From NCBI GenBank assembly GCA_947462335.1, contig OX381717.1, forward strand, positions 49,023,523 to 49,087,522: DNA of 64,000 bases, given 5' to 3'. The DNA is from Harmothoe impar. Lineage: Eukaryota > Annelida > Polychaeta > Phyllodocida > Polynoidae. Positions 11,701-21,600 of the stretch are shown here, one piece after another (the stretch's first letter is position 1; each line of letters opens with the position of its first letter). The translations under genes were made by a program, and so were the position numbers. The notes beneath the pieces are model-generated. The model was not told the DNA's origin, searched no databases, and saw only the letters and a program-made list of their open reading frames with translations.

Positions 11701-13672
11701 TGAGGACAAATGTTACTGTAATGCAACATGTTGTCTTTTAAGGGTTAATCGCTCATGAGTGGACCAAGGGATCTGAATAGTACATGATCAGAAACCCCTG
11801 TTGGTTTTCCATCTAAGAGGGAGCCACTTACATCAGAGGCAATGTCTTTGTGTGCGTAGGTAGGGTACATATTGAATGTTTGCAGGTAACTGCAAGTCGC
11901 AATAGGCGATATTTGCATATGAATCGTCGTAACCTGTTCTGGCTAAGCGATTTAGGAATGGATACTCACTGAAATCTGAATGTGTCAGTGTATAGATCTA
12001 GGCACTAGCATATCTTCAATCAGTGAGGTATATACTTTAAAACATGACTTTCAAGTAACTCACTGGTACTACCTCGGTGAATTATTCCAACTTTTCAGAA
12101 ATATATCAACGTCATGGGGCTAAGATATTGTATAAATGCATACAGCACCGGCGAGTGGCCCCAGTGAGCGACTCACAAGCGCTGCATTCGTGCATTTCGT
12201 GATATTGTTTCAAGCACTGGACTCTGTAGCTCAGCATAGCAGAATAAAGGTATCAATAGTACATGTATTCTAACAATTGATGGGAATACCTCCGCTGGGG
12301 TTAGTCAATGCTATATTGTATAATCAGTAATCCCCAACTGAACCGTAGACATAATATGATGGCTGTATCTATGGTTACCAGCTCGCCACTGACCTGTGTC
12401 CACTAACAGTGGGGTAATGAATGGAATACATTAATAATAGACTATAACCCCCCCCCCCCCCCCCCCCGGTTTAACACCCTCTCCCTGTACTACTAAAGCA
12501 AATTGTCTAGGTTCAAGATTCTAATGAAATCTCGTAAAATACCTTACGGGAAATGCTTTTTTAAGTCTTACGAGTATCTCAAGGTAATAGAAAGGCCTAA
12601 AAGACTGTCAAACTATTTCAGAAACTAACACACAAAACTAATTTTGAATGTGCTAGAATTTAAGAAATCCACAATTCATCACGCAATGGTGTGTCTTGCC
12701 TTTTGTCGTCATGCTGTGTTAATGCAGACTATATTACATGGGGTCTGATACACTCCCATAGTATCGTCATGATGCAACAATGCAGCACCGGCGATGGTAC
12801 ACACCGACGCTGCATTGGTGCATCATATGGCAACATAGTTACATACCGTCCTTATTACACTTTCAAACACAGCCAAACATTTGGCTGGTCTTCTCCACCG
12901 TGTAATAGTGAGAGGATTACCCTCACTTAAACCACAGCGAAGGGCTGAGACAAAGGAGTTCACACCTTGGTTATTTCTGTGTAGACTCACATAACCTCAC
13001 AGCTGTGGTTTAAAACAGATAGATTTTGAGTTAGCCTCTCATAACCATAGTCTATCTATTACTAATATCATGATACAGCGCATTATCGTGGGTGAACTCA
13101 GGTACATAGAGTTCAATTGCTGCCTTATTGAAAATAGTGTAAAAATGTTAAATAAAAACCCCGATTGGAGTTTTATTACGCGGGCGGCTAACAGCCAAAA
13201 TGGGATTATTAAAGAATAACTACCTTTTGGGTATCTTTAACCTTTTAAACTATCATCATTAGCTATACATTGTTTTTAAACATACATAAATATATAGTTC
13301 TTACCCTATAAAACGTAGACGCCACGGGGACGTTTCAAATTGAAGCGTCCAAATGATTAAATCAGACATTTAATCAGAACCTACCTTGAAGTAAGCCACA
13401 CCGTTGCTGACCCATCCAATGACGATATCGGCTCCGGTCATTCCACCGTTCGGCGAGAGTCCAAAACCGACCCATCCCAACACCTTAACATGCACCTCGA
13501 AGGTAATGGTGTCGTTATCATACTTCCAGAAGAGATGGTAGACATCATTTGCGACGAGTGAGACATCGCTGGTGAAGGTTTCGGTTGGGGTAAGAGTGGT
13601 GGTAGCGCTGAGGGATGCTTGAATGCAGATGGCCAGTACTAAAGCCAGCAGGGATGTCTGTAGAGCGGCCAT
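2457..13672 (-). CDS. MOXD1: DBH-like copper monooxygenase (MOXD1 type), 12 exons
   Basis: CDS exons read on the minus strand: 13385-13672, 9146-9292, 8583-8756, 8159-8245, 7592-7768, 7254-7359, 6504-6673, 6053-6238, 5482-5541, 5048-5175, 3997-4195, 2457-2642. All junctions are GT-AG and keep phase, giving 635 residues (human MOXD1 is about 613). Residues 1-22 look like a signal peptide. A DOMON domain covers about 30-145 (GADIVIGWVSNG, then DRYASGN and SQDW). The two copper monooxygenase domains follow, with CuH ligands H246, H247 (HHVLLYAC) and H318 (METH), and CuM ligands H399, H401 (HSHLLG) and M474 (EMCLSY), so the enzyme should be active. The family hydroxylates small amine-like substrates (dopamine beta-hydroxylase, tyramine hydroxylase, MOXD1); the substrate here is unknown. 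The last exon encodes a hydrophobic C-terminus consistent with a GPI signal or tail anchor. The exon 5 donor reads GTTGGT, weaker than the others. Confidence 0.93.
2668..2719 (+). repeat. (GTT)n microsatellite beside the last MOXD1 exon
   Basis: About 17 uninterrupted GTT units. In the MOXD1 transcript sense it is (AAC)n and ends about 25 nt upstream of the acceptor of the terminal exon, where a polypyrimidine tract would be expected. Confidence 0.97.
2720..3996. other. MOXD1 last intron, no gene seen
   Basis: AT-rich intronic sequence between the final two MOXD1 exons (intron 2643-3996). Short A and T runs occur, but no ORF or recognisable mobile element. Confidence 0.5.
4950..5033. mobile_element. 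Truncated right end of G-run MITE family A
   Basis: The segment ends with CTTGTTAAAAAGTGACCACT followed by CCC and then TTA, matching the right terminus of the full MITEs at 14201-14528 and 42830-43158 (TGTTGTTAAAAAATGAGCAC then TCCC, TTA). No matching left end was found, so it looks 5'-truncated. It lies about 14 bp from the exon 10 donor of MOXD1. Confidence 0.55.
9293..13384. other. Large first intron of MOXD1, repeat-containing
   Basis: A 4.1 kb intron separates the signal peptide/first DOMON exon from the second. It contains the 29-bp minisatellite, a C17-type homopolymer near 12450, and several hairpin repeats of the GATGCACCAATGCAGC family (for example 12130-12200 and 12765-12832). 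No independent gene is supported. Confidence 0.6.
11340..11658. repeat. 29-bp minisatellite, 11 units
   Basis: Eleven direct copies of a 29-bp unit of the form AAAAGGGTCGGCATGATGCA + CCAATGCAC, with unit variants (GGATATGCATG, GGATAGGCATA, GGTCGGTATG). Units 4-6 recur as a block in units 8-10, so the array grew partly by triplet duplication. Because 29 is not a multiple of three, the minus strand is open in all three frames for more than 100 codons, which produces false repetitive Cys/His-rich ORFs. Confidence 0.95.
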
Positions 13673-13741
13673 GGTGAGTCGGGTGGGTGTGCTCCTGTGG
13701 GGGAGTCCCGATGCTTCTGAAGCTCACAGTGGGAGGGTTAG

Positions 13742-13749
13742 CTTATAAG
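13742..13749 (-). promoter_or_regulatory. Candidate TATA box of MOXD1
   Basis: The minus strand reads CCTTATAAGC about 70 nt upstream of the MOXD1 ATG, which would place transcription start about 40 nt upstream of the start codon. No other core promoter element was recognised. Confidence 0.4.
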
Positions 13750-14034
13750 GTAATACAGGTGTGGCTGTGGCACCCGGGTGCGGGTGTGGCTATTGGGGTG
13801 GGACCGGCCAGGGGGAGGGGGTTGGAGTGGGTGTGGGTGTGGGGTGTGTGTGTGTGGGGGGGGGGGGGGGATGTTAAATCCCTCCCCAGCCGCACCCCCG
13901 TCTACCTGTTAAGCGAAAGGCTTTTGAGCAATCACACCTACACACCCGCCCGCATCCCTAGGCTATAGGACAGCTATATGCACAGCTAGCCTCTTTGGTG
14001 GTCACACCTCCCGCTTTCTGGGGCCCTTGATAGG
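13750..14034. other. GT-rich spacer upstream of MOXD1
   Basis: GGGTGTGG-type low-complexity DNA with a G13-type run near 13857-13870. No gene seen. Confidence 0.5.
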
Positions 14035-14197
14035 GTTGTGCCATGTTCCATGTCGGTCTTAAGAAATGGCCGTGTCACCATGTCGATTTTAAGAAATGTC
14101 CAATGTCCCATGTCGCTATCTATTTATTCATCATGTCCCATTTCACTATATTTGACACTAAGCCAAAAAAAAAAAGGCCCATGTCGCCGTGTCGAAT
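14035..14197. repeat. CATGTCG-motif tandem repeat, copy 1
   Basis: Degenerate ~30-bp units built on CCATGTCGATTTTAAGAAAT. The same unit appears inverted at 46632-46790. The flank GCCCATGTCGCCGTGTCGAA at 14180-14196 matches the reverse complement of the other copy, so both belong to one dispersed repeat. MITE copy 1 begins three bases after this copy. Confidence 0.6.
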
Positions 14198-14200
14198 TTA

Positions 14201-14528
14201 GGGAGTGCTCATTTTTTAACAACAGGGGGGGGGGGTGGTGGATTTGGGGGGGGGGGGTAAAAAATTTGGACCCCCTTGACCGGGGGGGGGGGGGTAAAAA
14301 ATTTAGACCCCTCTTGGGGGGGGGGGGTGAAAAAAATTCAACCTGTTTTGAGGGAAAAAGCCCGCGCGTTACTATGCTACAAAGGGGCGCGAAAGCGCGC
14401 GACTTTCGGCCTGCCGGGGGGGGGGTAAAAAATTTCGACCCCTCTAGCGGGGGGGGGTGAAAAAATTTTGCGCGCTCCGCGCAAAATCTCACCGCCCCCC
14501 CCCCTGTTGTTAAAAAATGAGCACTCCC
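14201..14528. mobile_element. G-run MITE family A, copy 1 (PIF/Harbinger-like)
   Basis: A 328-bp element with terminal inverted repeats of about 30 bp (GGGAGTGCTCATTTTTTAAC, then AACAG and a G run) flanked by a TTA duplication (14198-14200 and 14529-14531). A 3-bp TWA duplication is typical of PIF/Harbinger. The interior has four units of the form G-run, TAAAAAATTT, GACCCC, each able to fold back. There is no transposase, so it is non-autonomous. It is nearly identical to 42830-43158, so it moved recently. Confidence 0.88.
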
Positions 14529-14608
14529 TTAGGGGTCTTGGGGCCCGGGGGGGGGGGCACTCAATTTTTTTTGACACGGGTTTGCGGCTGACCCTTTGAT
14601 AACCCTTA

Positions 14609-15020
14609 GGCCAAAAAAAAAAAAAAGGTGTGTTTCCAGTAACATGGTCCTGGAGACATGACCCGGCCGGTCGGATTTTTTTTTTTTTTTCATTTTTTTT
14701 TTTTGGGCTTCCTCCCCTGAAGACCTTGATGACCGTGAATTCCTGAGTATTTGATTAGAATATTTTTTTTTTTTTAAATCCAGCAGGGGTGGTGCCCAGA
14801 CCCCCAAGATTTCCCCTCTGTCTTTTTCCACCATTGTCTGATATTCCGGTTATCTTTTTTGGGGGAAAAATTGACTTTTCACTCTAAAATCGTTAATAAT
14901 TTGCCTGATTTACAGACTGAAATGTGGCTAAAAAAAAAAAAAAAAAAAAAAAAAATCGCCATTTCTGCCTTGGTAGACCCGGTCGGGTGACTGAAAACAA
15001 ACCTTTTTATTTTTTTGGCC
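14609..15020. mobile_element. GGCCAAAA MITE family B, degraded copy
   Basis: Starts TTA|GGCCAAAA, A-run, GGTGTGTTTCC and ends with AAACCTTTTTATTTTTTTGG|CC. The same ends occur at 35133-35554 and 53039-53462. The interior has long A and T homopolymers. The right target duplication is not preserved. Confidence 0.55.
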
Positions 15021-15029
15021 CTACCCTTG

Positions 15030-15520
15030 GGGAGGTGGGTTTTGGTCAGAAGTGACCCTTGGTGAGGGGGATTTACCGTAAAACCTCGCGTATAAGCCGC
15101 GGCTAGTACGCGAGTCAGATCGGCGGTGCGGCTTATAGCATCGGCCCATGGTCAGGGTGCGGCTTATACGCGAGTTTTTGTTATTATGATACAGTACTAA
15201 ATGTCACCATACTCAGATCTCTGGTGCGGCTTATAGCATCGGCACAAACTCGGGGTGCGGCTTATACGCGAGTTAGACTTATACGCGAGGTTTTACGGTA
15301 GGTCAAAAGTGACCCTTCCTGAGGGGGATTTTGGACAAAAGTGCCTAGGTTTTAGCAATTTTTCCCAAGGAGTCGCCCTGGGTGTAAGAATTTTGGTCAA
15401 AAGCGACCCTTGTTGCGAAGAATTTTGGCAAAAACTGCAAAATGTGACCCTTTTGGGGGGATTTTGTTGAAATCTCCGAAAAGGGACCCTTGGTGAGGGG
15501 ATTTTGCTCAAAAAGTATCC
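15030..15520. repeat. Degenerate ~37-bp tandem repeat (GGTCAAAAGTGACCC)
   Basis: Several imperfect units of TTTTGGTCAAAAGTGACCCT plus TGGTGAGGGGGA flank both sides of the MITE at 15074-15300, showing that the MITE inserted into a pre-existing array. Confidence 0.7.
15074..15300. mobile_element. TACCGTAAAACC MITE, 227 bp, TA-flanked
   Basis: Perfect terminal inverted repeats TACCGTAAAACCTCGCGTAT + AAG at both ends, with a TA at each edge, and internal pairs of GTGCGGCTTATACGCGAGTT and GTGCGGCTTATAGCATCGG. It has no coding capacity. A TA target suggests a Tc1/mariner-type source, but the superfamily is not proven. Confidence 0.85.
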
Positions 15521-15722
15521 TTCCCAGCAGCACACCTGTGTAAACAAAATATACCAAGTGCCCCCCCCCCCCCACCGGGGTCTAGGGCCATCTTTCTACT
15601 ATCTTTTTTTATCGCCTCACACTGTCAGACCCAACCACCCGTGTCCACAAGCCCAAGCTGTAACTATTACATACAAACGGGGGCCAAGGCTAGCTTTCTG
15701 CCCACTGTGTCGGGAGACCCTA

Positions 15723-16471
15723 GGGAGGGTTCATTATTTATAGCAGGGGGGGGGGTGAGCATTTGAGGGGGGGGGGGCAAATTTTTTTAGGGGTATTCAA
15801 AGGGGGGGGGGCCTTTTTTTTTTTACCCTATTCTTAGGGGGGGGGGCTTTTTTTTAGGGGTATTCCTAAAAATGTCGCGAATTTAGTACGTTGAAATGTC
15901 GCGAATTTTGATAACTAACAGCCTGTGTTATATTTTACCAAATTATGTCAATATTTTCAAAATTTTCTAAAATTTTCCTCAAACTCCCAGCAAATTTCTC
16001 ACTGCATCACTTTTGACACTCAGAATAGCCCACCGTTTTGTCAGTCTTCAAAAAAGTGCCGGCCTCATGTAAGCACTAAGGGTATGGGAGCTTCCAATTT
16101 ATAAGCACTGGGGCCCTTAAACTCAACGGTATGTAAGTCGAGTGTCTGAGGTTTGATTATTATCGCTCACCAGCGAGTATCATGAGACGTTTACACTAAA
16201 ACACCTTACGAATGGATGTATTTGTTGCAAGGTAGTAATTGTAGGTAAAAAAGTGCCCATGATTAAATACATACAATTAGTAGACACCAACATTGTTTTT
16301 GTAATAAAGTTGAAAATGATCCAGGGTGAGGGGGGGGGGGCGCTTTTTTTTCAACCTATTCCGAGGGGGGGGCCTTTTTTTTCAACCTATTCCGAGGGGG
16401 GGGCAATTATTTTTGACGTATTCGATTTGCCAAACGCTCACCCCCCCCTGCCATAAATAATGAACCCTCCC
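15723..16471. mobile_element. MITE family D, ~750 bp, related to family A
   Basis: Inverted ends GGGAGGGTTCATTATTTATA + GCAGGGGGGG at left and the complementary CATAAATAATGAACCCTCCC at right; G/C runs continue inward as TGAGCATTTG and CAAACGCTCA. The ends resemble family A (GGGAGTGCTCATTTTTTAAC). The interior has AAATGTCGCGAATTT repeats and a short tandem TTTTTCAACCTATTCCGAGG. Target duplication unclear (CTA left, CTG right). Confidence 0.75.
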
Positions 16472-17169
16472 CTGGACTGGCCTGCCTCAGTGAGAGCTCC
16501 TTGTCCTACTCCTCCATACACTACCCCGACCTCCTACTCCCCTCCCCTAGCTGCTCCCACTTTGATTATAATTATAGTTGAAGGAAGTATATCAGAGAAA
16601 ACACCCATTTTAGTCTTTATCTAAAATCAAAGATTTGAGCAAGTCTAGGTAGACCCAGGTAGCAGTCACCCCCCCCCCCCCCCACACACACACATTCCAG
16701 CAGTCAGTGCAGCTACAGCCAGTGTGTTTTTGTTTTACCAATTTTCCAATTTTTATGTCTAGATGCGGGTAATACGATTTTTTTCTGTGTTTTTAAAGGT
16801 TATTTATCACAAATAATAATCATCTTCATGATATCCATTAGACCTGTATTCTTTGTTACTTCAGCATTCCTTGGCTCTTTTGATGGACTTATGTGAATAG
16901 TATTATAAAATTCGTCGCCTCAGTATAGAAAGGTCGTAAGTTAAATAATTAGAATTTTTTTTTTATTCTTGGATATTTTTTCAACATTTTTTGGAATTTT
17001 TCAAATATGACCCTTTTCCGGGAGGGAATAGATCAGTATACAAAGGTTGTAACTGACAAAATGATTTTTTTCTCAGTATACAAATTAAAGGTTGTAAATG
17101 ATGTGAAAATGATAACCCCAATGTATTTTCTCATTAAATCAGTTTATTTTGTGTTTTTTTTCTAACCAT
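16472..17169. other. Left flank of LTR element, no gene
   Basis: AT-rich DNA with a C15-type run near 16671 and three loose copies of CAGTATACAAAGGTTGTAA (16920, 17034, 17077). A similar motif reappears beyond the right side of the LTR element at 30574, so the LTR element may have landed inside an older repeat. Confidence 0.45.
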
Positions 17170-17690
17170 TGTAGGGGTTTCATATGCGTACAACACGAAC
17201 ACAGGTTCCAAATTCGGTTTGAATGCAACAGGTTTTTATTCGATCACAGCCTCAAAAGTACACGAAGGTTTTCCACTCGGTTCACTTGGTCTTTCAACCA
17301 TTCGAAGACACACAGGATTCTATCGATAGTTCGAAGCATTAGCGATACCGGACAGTTAAGCCCTGTGCCAGCATGGCTGGTGCAGAGTCCATAACGTGGG
17401 AGGGGTGTAGGTGCCCCTGTCAAAGCGAAGGTACGAAAGGTGTGGGTCAGAGCTCGTCCTAGGACGAACTGGTGAGGTAGCCAACCTCGGCCTCTTATAT
17501 ACCCTGAGCGCGGACCAAGCAGTGTCGACGTGGCACTCCTCCGTAGCGCCGTCTGGAGTGCCCTGCCCGGCTCCGCTACCGGATAACCGAAAGGACATGG
17601 CTTAGGTGTTGCCACCTAGTGTCCGTTGGAGGCACTTACCGCTCTGACTCCACGGACCTTACATGTACACGTATTATTCGTGCCCCTACA
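17170..17690 (-). repeat. 3' LTR of the gypsy element
   Basis: 521 bp, TG...CA with 8-bp terminal inverted repeats (TGTAGGGG/CCCCTACA). Differs from the other LTR at two positions. Contains TTCGAA twice. Confidence 0.97.
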
Positions 17691-17703
17691 TCACCCCCAC
17701 CAG
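17691..17703 (-). other. Polypurine tract
   Basis: The minus strand reads CTGGTGGGGGTGA immediately before the 3' LTR, the expected place for the plus-strand primer. Confidence 0.75.
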
Positions 17704-18628
17704 ATTATAACAAGGGTCGAAATACATCTGATATAATATAATATACTCGAATATGGGAGAATAATATCAGTGTACATGATGACAATACCGGGGTACATTT
17801 GAAGGTACGATATACGTTTTTACACATACATGTAGAAAGTACAATTATAGATTTTTAGATTTTACCTGTTACACCAAACAACACTTACATTTCTATGTAC
17901 AAAACAGGGATCTTACAGATCCAACACTATAACGACAAGATAGATACGTGAGTATCCATCTTTAATAAAGATATGAATATATACGAATATATATGTTCTA
18001 TACTATTTCTAACTATAGTGATCACAGTTCTGTATGGTTTTCGTTGAGATACAATATTGGTTACTACATTAATCATTTTAAGGTAAGTTAAGATTGCACA
18101 ATATGTGACTTTTTTAGGACGGAATGACACAGAAGTAATGGCTCGAAAATATTTATGTGGGCGAACCGTCCCTGGAGAGGTAATTACGTGAACTATTGGA
18201 ATTATATAAAATACTTGGAACCAACATAGTTGTGACATTAACTCTTATAACCAAGGAATGTAGTAATATTAGCCTCCATATGAGGCAACCGATATGTGAC
18301 TTCATATCTTAAAAATAGATATACTCTCGAAATTCGAATACCAGTTGTTATGTCCAAAAAGAAAATTTTTGGAGATAAAGGTAGGTATTGAACACTATGT
18401 ACAGTTTTGGTTCGAATCATAGTATGTAGTATAGCTTTTTTTTTTTTTTTAGACAACGAAGACATTTCTTGACAATTATGCATTTTACACCTGGCTTATG
18501 TTTACCTTCGAATCATGACCTTAATCATGGATGTTTTATAATAACAACACAATTATTACAGTATCATCGAAGCATCATATGCACAAGTCCTCAATCACAC
18601 AATCGAACAGCCGAACACTCAAGTTAGC
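17704..18628. other. 3' untranslated region of LTR element
   Basis: 925 bp of AT-rich DNA between the ORF3 stop and the polypurine tract. No ORF is supported. It contains several TCGAA sites, including TCGAAATTCGAAT near 18326. Confidence 0.6.
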
Positions 18629-21600
18629 TTATAAGTCCTTCACTAAGCTCTGGAGTTCTTCGAGTGACCCACTCCATTGGGTGAGTCCTATCCCGAATAC
18701 CCGAATGAACTTAACGTTCAGCGCCTTCATAGTTTTGGCCTGATCGTCCAGAGTGTCTTCTGCAGCTTTCTGCAGACAACGAGCTGTTGAGAGTTCTTTC
18801 TTCGATTGTGCCAGCTGCTTGGTGAGTTCGATCACCTTATCTGGCTCCGATTGTTCGTCAATCCGTTGTTGTTCGAAGATCTTCCTCAGCCTTTCGACCT
18901 CCTTGCCCTGCATGGTGATGGCATAGTCGGCTGATGCTCTCGCCACACCGGCTGCATATCGTTGCATGCCAGCCAGGTGTTCCTGCAACCATCGTTCGTA
19001 TAGCTCCTTATGCAGCACTGCATCCGGAGCCTTCGGAGGCTCGAAGTAGTCCTTCGGAATCTGTACCCTCGGCCGAATGTTTTCACCACTTATCATCAGG
19101 TCATACCACTTGTTTGGATCCACTGCCGGTTCCTCACGAACGTTGGGCTTATAGGGCACAGTGGCAGTGGTGGTAGTGGTGGTGAGCAGGGTGGCTGCAA
19201 CAGTTGCTGCCTTCCCTCCTCCAGTAGTTGTCGTTGGTGTGGTGGTGACTGGGTTCGAAGTGGTCACTGGAACCGGGTCCACCACAGGCTCAGTTTTCAT
19301 GGATGTTGAATCCGCACTAGTAGCAGGGGTTTTACGCCCCACCGACTTTGTAGAACTGTCAGCCTTTGGTTTCACCTTATCTTCTGCCCGAGGAGTGAGG
19401 TTGGTGGTCGTCACCACCAAGTCCTTTTTCCCAGGCAGCACAAAGTGATCCGAATCCGCCATCTCCACGTCCCGTGAGTCCGGTTGGCGGATGGCATCCA
19501 TTACAGAGATGCCCGTAGGGAGATTTTTGTACGGATCCTTCTCAGTCTGTACCTCCGGACCAGGAAAGTCCATTGAAGGGTACTCAGCCCTACTAGCCAG
19601 GTTACCAGGGGTCAGAGGACGAAGGGTTTGCAGCTGGGAGCGACCCTTGGGGGCTGAGAAGTCCGGACCATAGTTAGGACGCAAGTCCTTCAGTGGGGAC
19701 CGGTGCTCAATCGTTGTCGCGCGCCCTCGTGCTGCAGTTGGAGCTCTCGGAGCCGGAACCTTTTTACAGTCAGGTTCGGAAGTGGCTGGACTCCTGTTCT
19801 CACTTCGTTTCCCTGGAAGGGGGTTGGCCGCTCTCCAGTCGTACAACTCCTTGTACAAGGTGTCGTTCAGGTCCAGTCGACCACGTCGATCTGTACGCTG
19901 GAAGACAGCTGACTGCTTCGAATTCCGGGTTAATTGGACCTTTCCGAATTGGAAGGTCTCAATCGTGATGGTTTCGAACTTTACTTTGTCCAGGCCTACC
20001 ACCAGTGATGCATGGAGATCTCCAACGTTCTTTCTGGCCAACATCATGGCTTGGCCATGACATTGTATCAGGTGCTCGATCATTCTGCCTCTTCGGGGGG
20101 TCCACATTCCCGAACACCTTTTGTTTGCCTTGCCAGTATCAGCGCAGACATACATCGCACGGTGGTGCATGTGCTTTTCCACGAGATGTCGCATGAATCG
20201 AAGACGAGTAGGCATGGGGCGGTTCTCGTGTACGTAGTAGCTGCGACAGGAATCGAATGGGCAATCCTCCCTTACCCCTTCCTTGTACCGGGCCATCGCC
20301 CATCGTATTTTGGGGCGGCCCTCATGGTTGTAGTAGGTCTCGGGGAACTGTTTTCGATCCAGCAGCCGACCGAACCAGTTTTCTGTCCATGACCAGGAAC
20401 TGGGTGAACCCATATTGGATCTCATCCATTCTTCGTCATCAGACAATCCTTCATGGTCCGTTTCTTTGGGACACGAATACATCTCCCTCGATCGCTTGCA
20501 GTGTTCCATGCACTCGGGCCTAAATTTCTTGAAGCCCCCACTGGCATTGCGCCAAATCATGTCCTCCACCCGAGAACCTGGAACGTCTGCCGAGGCACCT
20601 GCCCCTGCAGCTGGAGGGGGCGACGAAACCACTGGTGGCGTGTTCGAATGCCCTGACTCGGAGGACGTGGACGGAGATGCAGGCACCTCGACCTGCACTG
20701 GAGTCTTGGTCGGAGTTACTGGAGGGGTTGAATGCGTCCGGGTGGGTGCCCTAGGAGGCGTCGAAGGGGTAGAGGCCGTACCGGATACTACGTCCACCAA
20801 CCTCACGGTTGGGGACATATTAATCGCAGTAGTTTGGGGAGGCGAAGGATGAGGGACACAGGGCTGTCGTGCCTCACTCTTCTTCGCCTTCCGTTTCTGG
20901 CTCTTTGGAAGTTCGAAGGGGACCTCCTCCATATCCGAAGCGTCGGATAAGGACCGTCCTTTTTGTTGTGGATTGGGGTTCTTACGGAACTGGGCTCGAG
21001 TCATCGGCGTTCTGGGGGCAGTTTGCATAGCTTCCAGAGTTAGCCGTAACTGTTCATTGGCTGCCCTGAGTTCATCGGATTCTCTGACCACCTGAGCATA
21101 ACGAGCTTCCTGCTCAACTGATCCTGAGGTATCCGAATGGATCTCCCGCGGAGCCAACTCCACGCTGGCCGAGTCTCCTTCGAATGGGACTGGTAAAGGT
21201 CCCGGAGCTTTCGGAAGAGATTCGGATGGAGACTCAGTAGTCCCGGTGGTAGTAGTTGGTTCTTCGAATGACGTTGAAGCCGACTGGGAAGTACTCGAAG
21301 AGCACTCGGACTGAACTGGGGCAGGTTCGGATACCTCTGACATAGGCGGAGTATCTGGAGGAGTACTAGTGTTGGAAGTTTTACGACTACCTTTGGTCTT
21401 GGTAAATTTCTTTTTCTTCCCCTTCGTACTGGTCGTGCTCCCATCACTTGAGGGCACTGCTTCCTCCATAGCCTTGGCTTGCTGGAGATGCCGAAAGTTC
21501 GTACCACATCGCAGTAGGATTTTTCCAAAGATCTCGTTTTTATATGCTCCCCGGATGGCTCCTTCGTAACTCTCTAGCCAAGTACCCTCATGGTGGTCGA

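Noticed and set aside
11285..11729. Cys/His-rich repetitive open frames on the minus strand in three frames
   Set aside because: They are produced by the 29-bp minisatellite, whose unit lacks stops in every minus frame; no start, splice or family evidence supports a protein.
14038..14492. Gly/Pro/Lys-rich open frames on both strands
   Set aside because: They come from homopolymer G/C runs and AAAAATTT units in a MITE.
18415..18426. GGTTCGAATC resembling a tRNA B box
   Set aside because: No A box or cloverleaf surrounds it; it is one of many TTCGAA sites in the LTR element.
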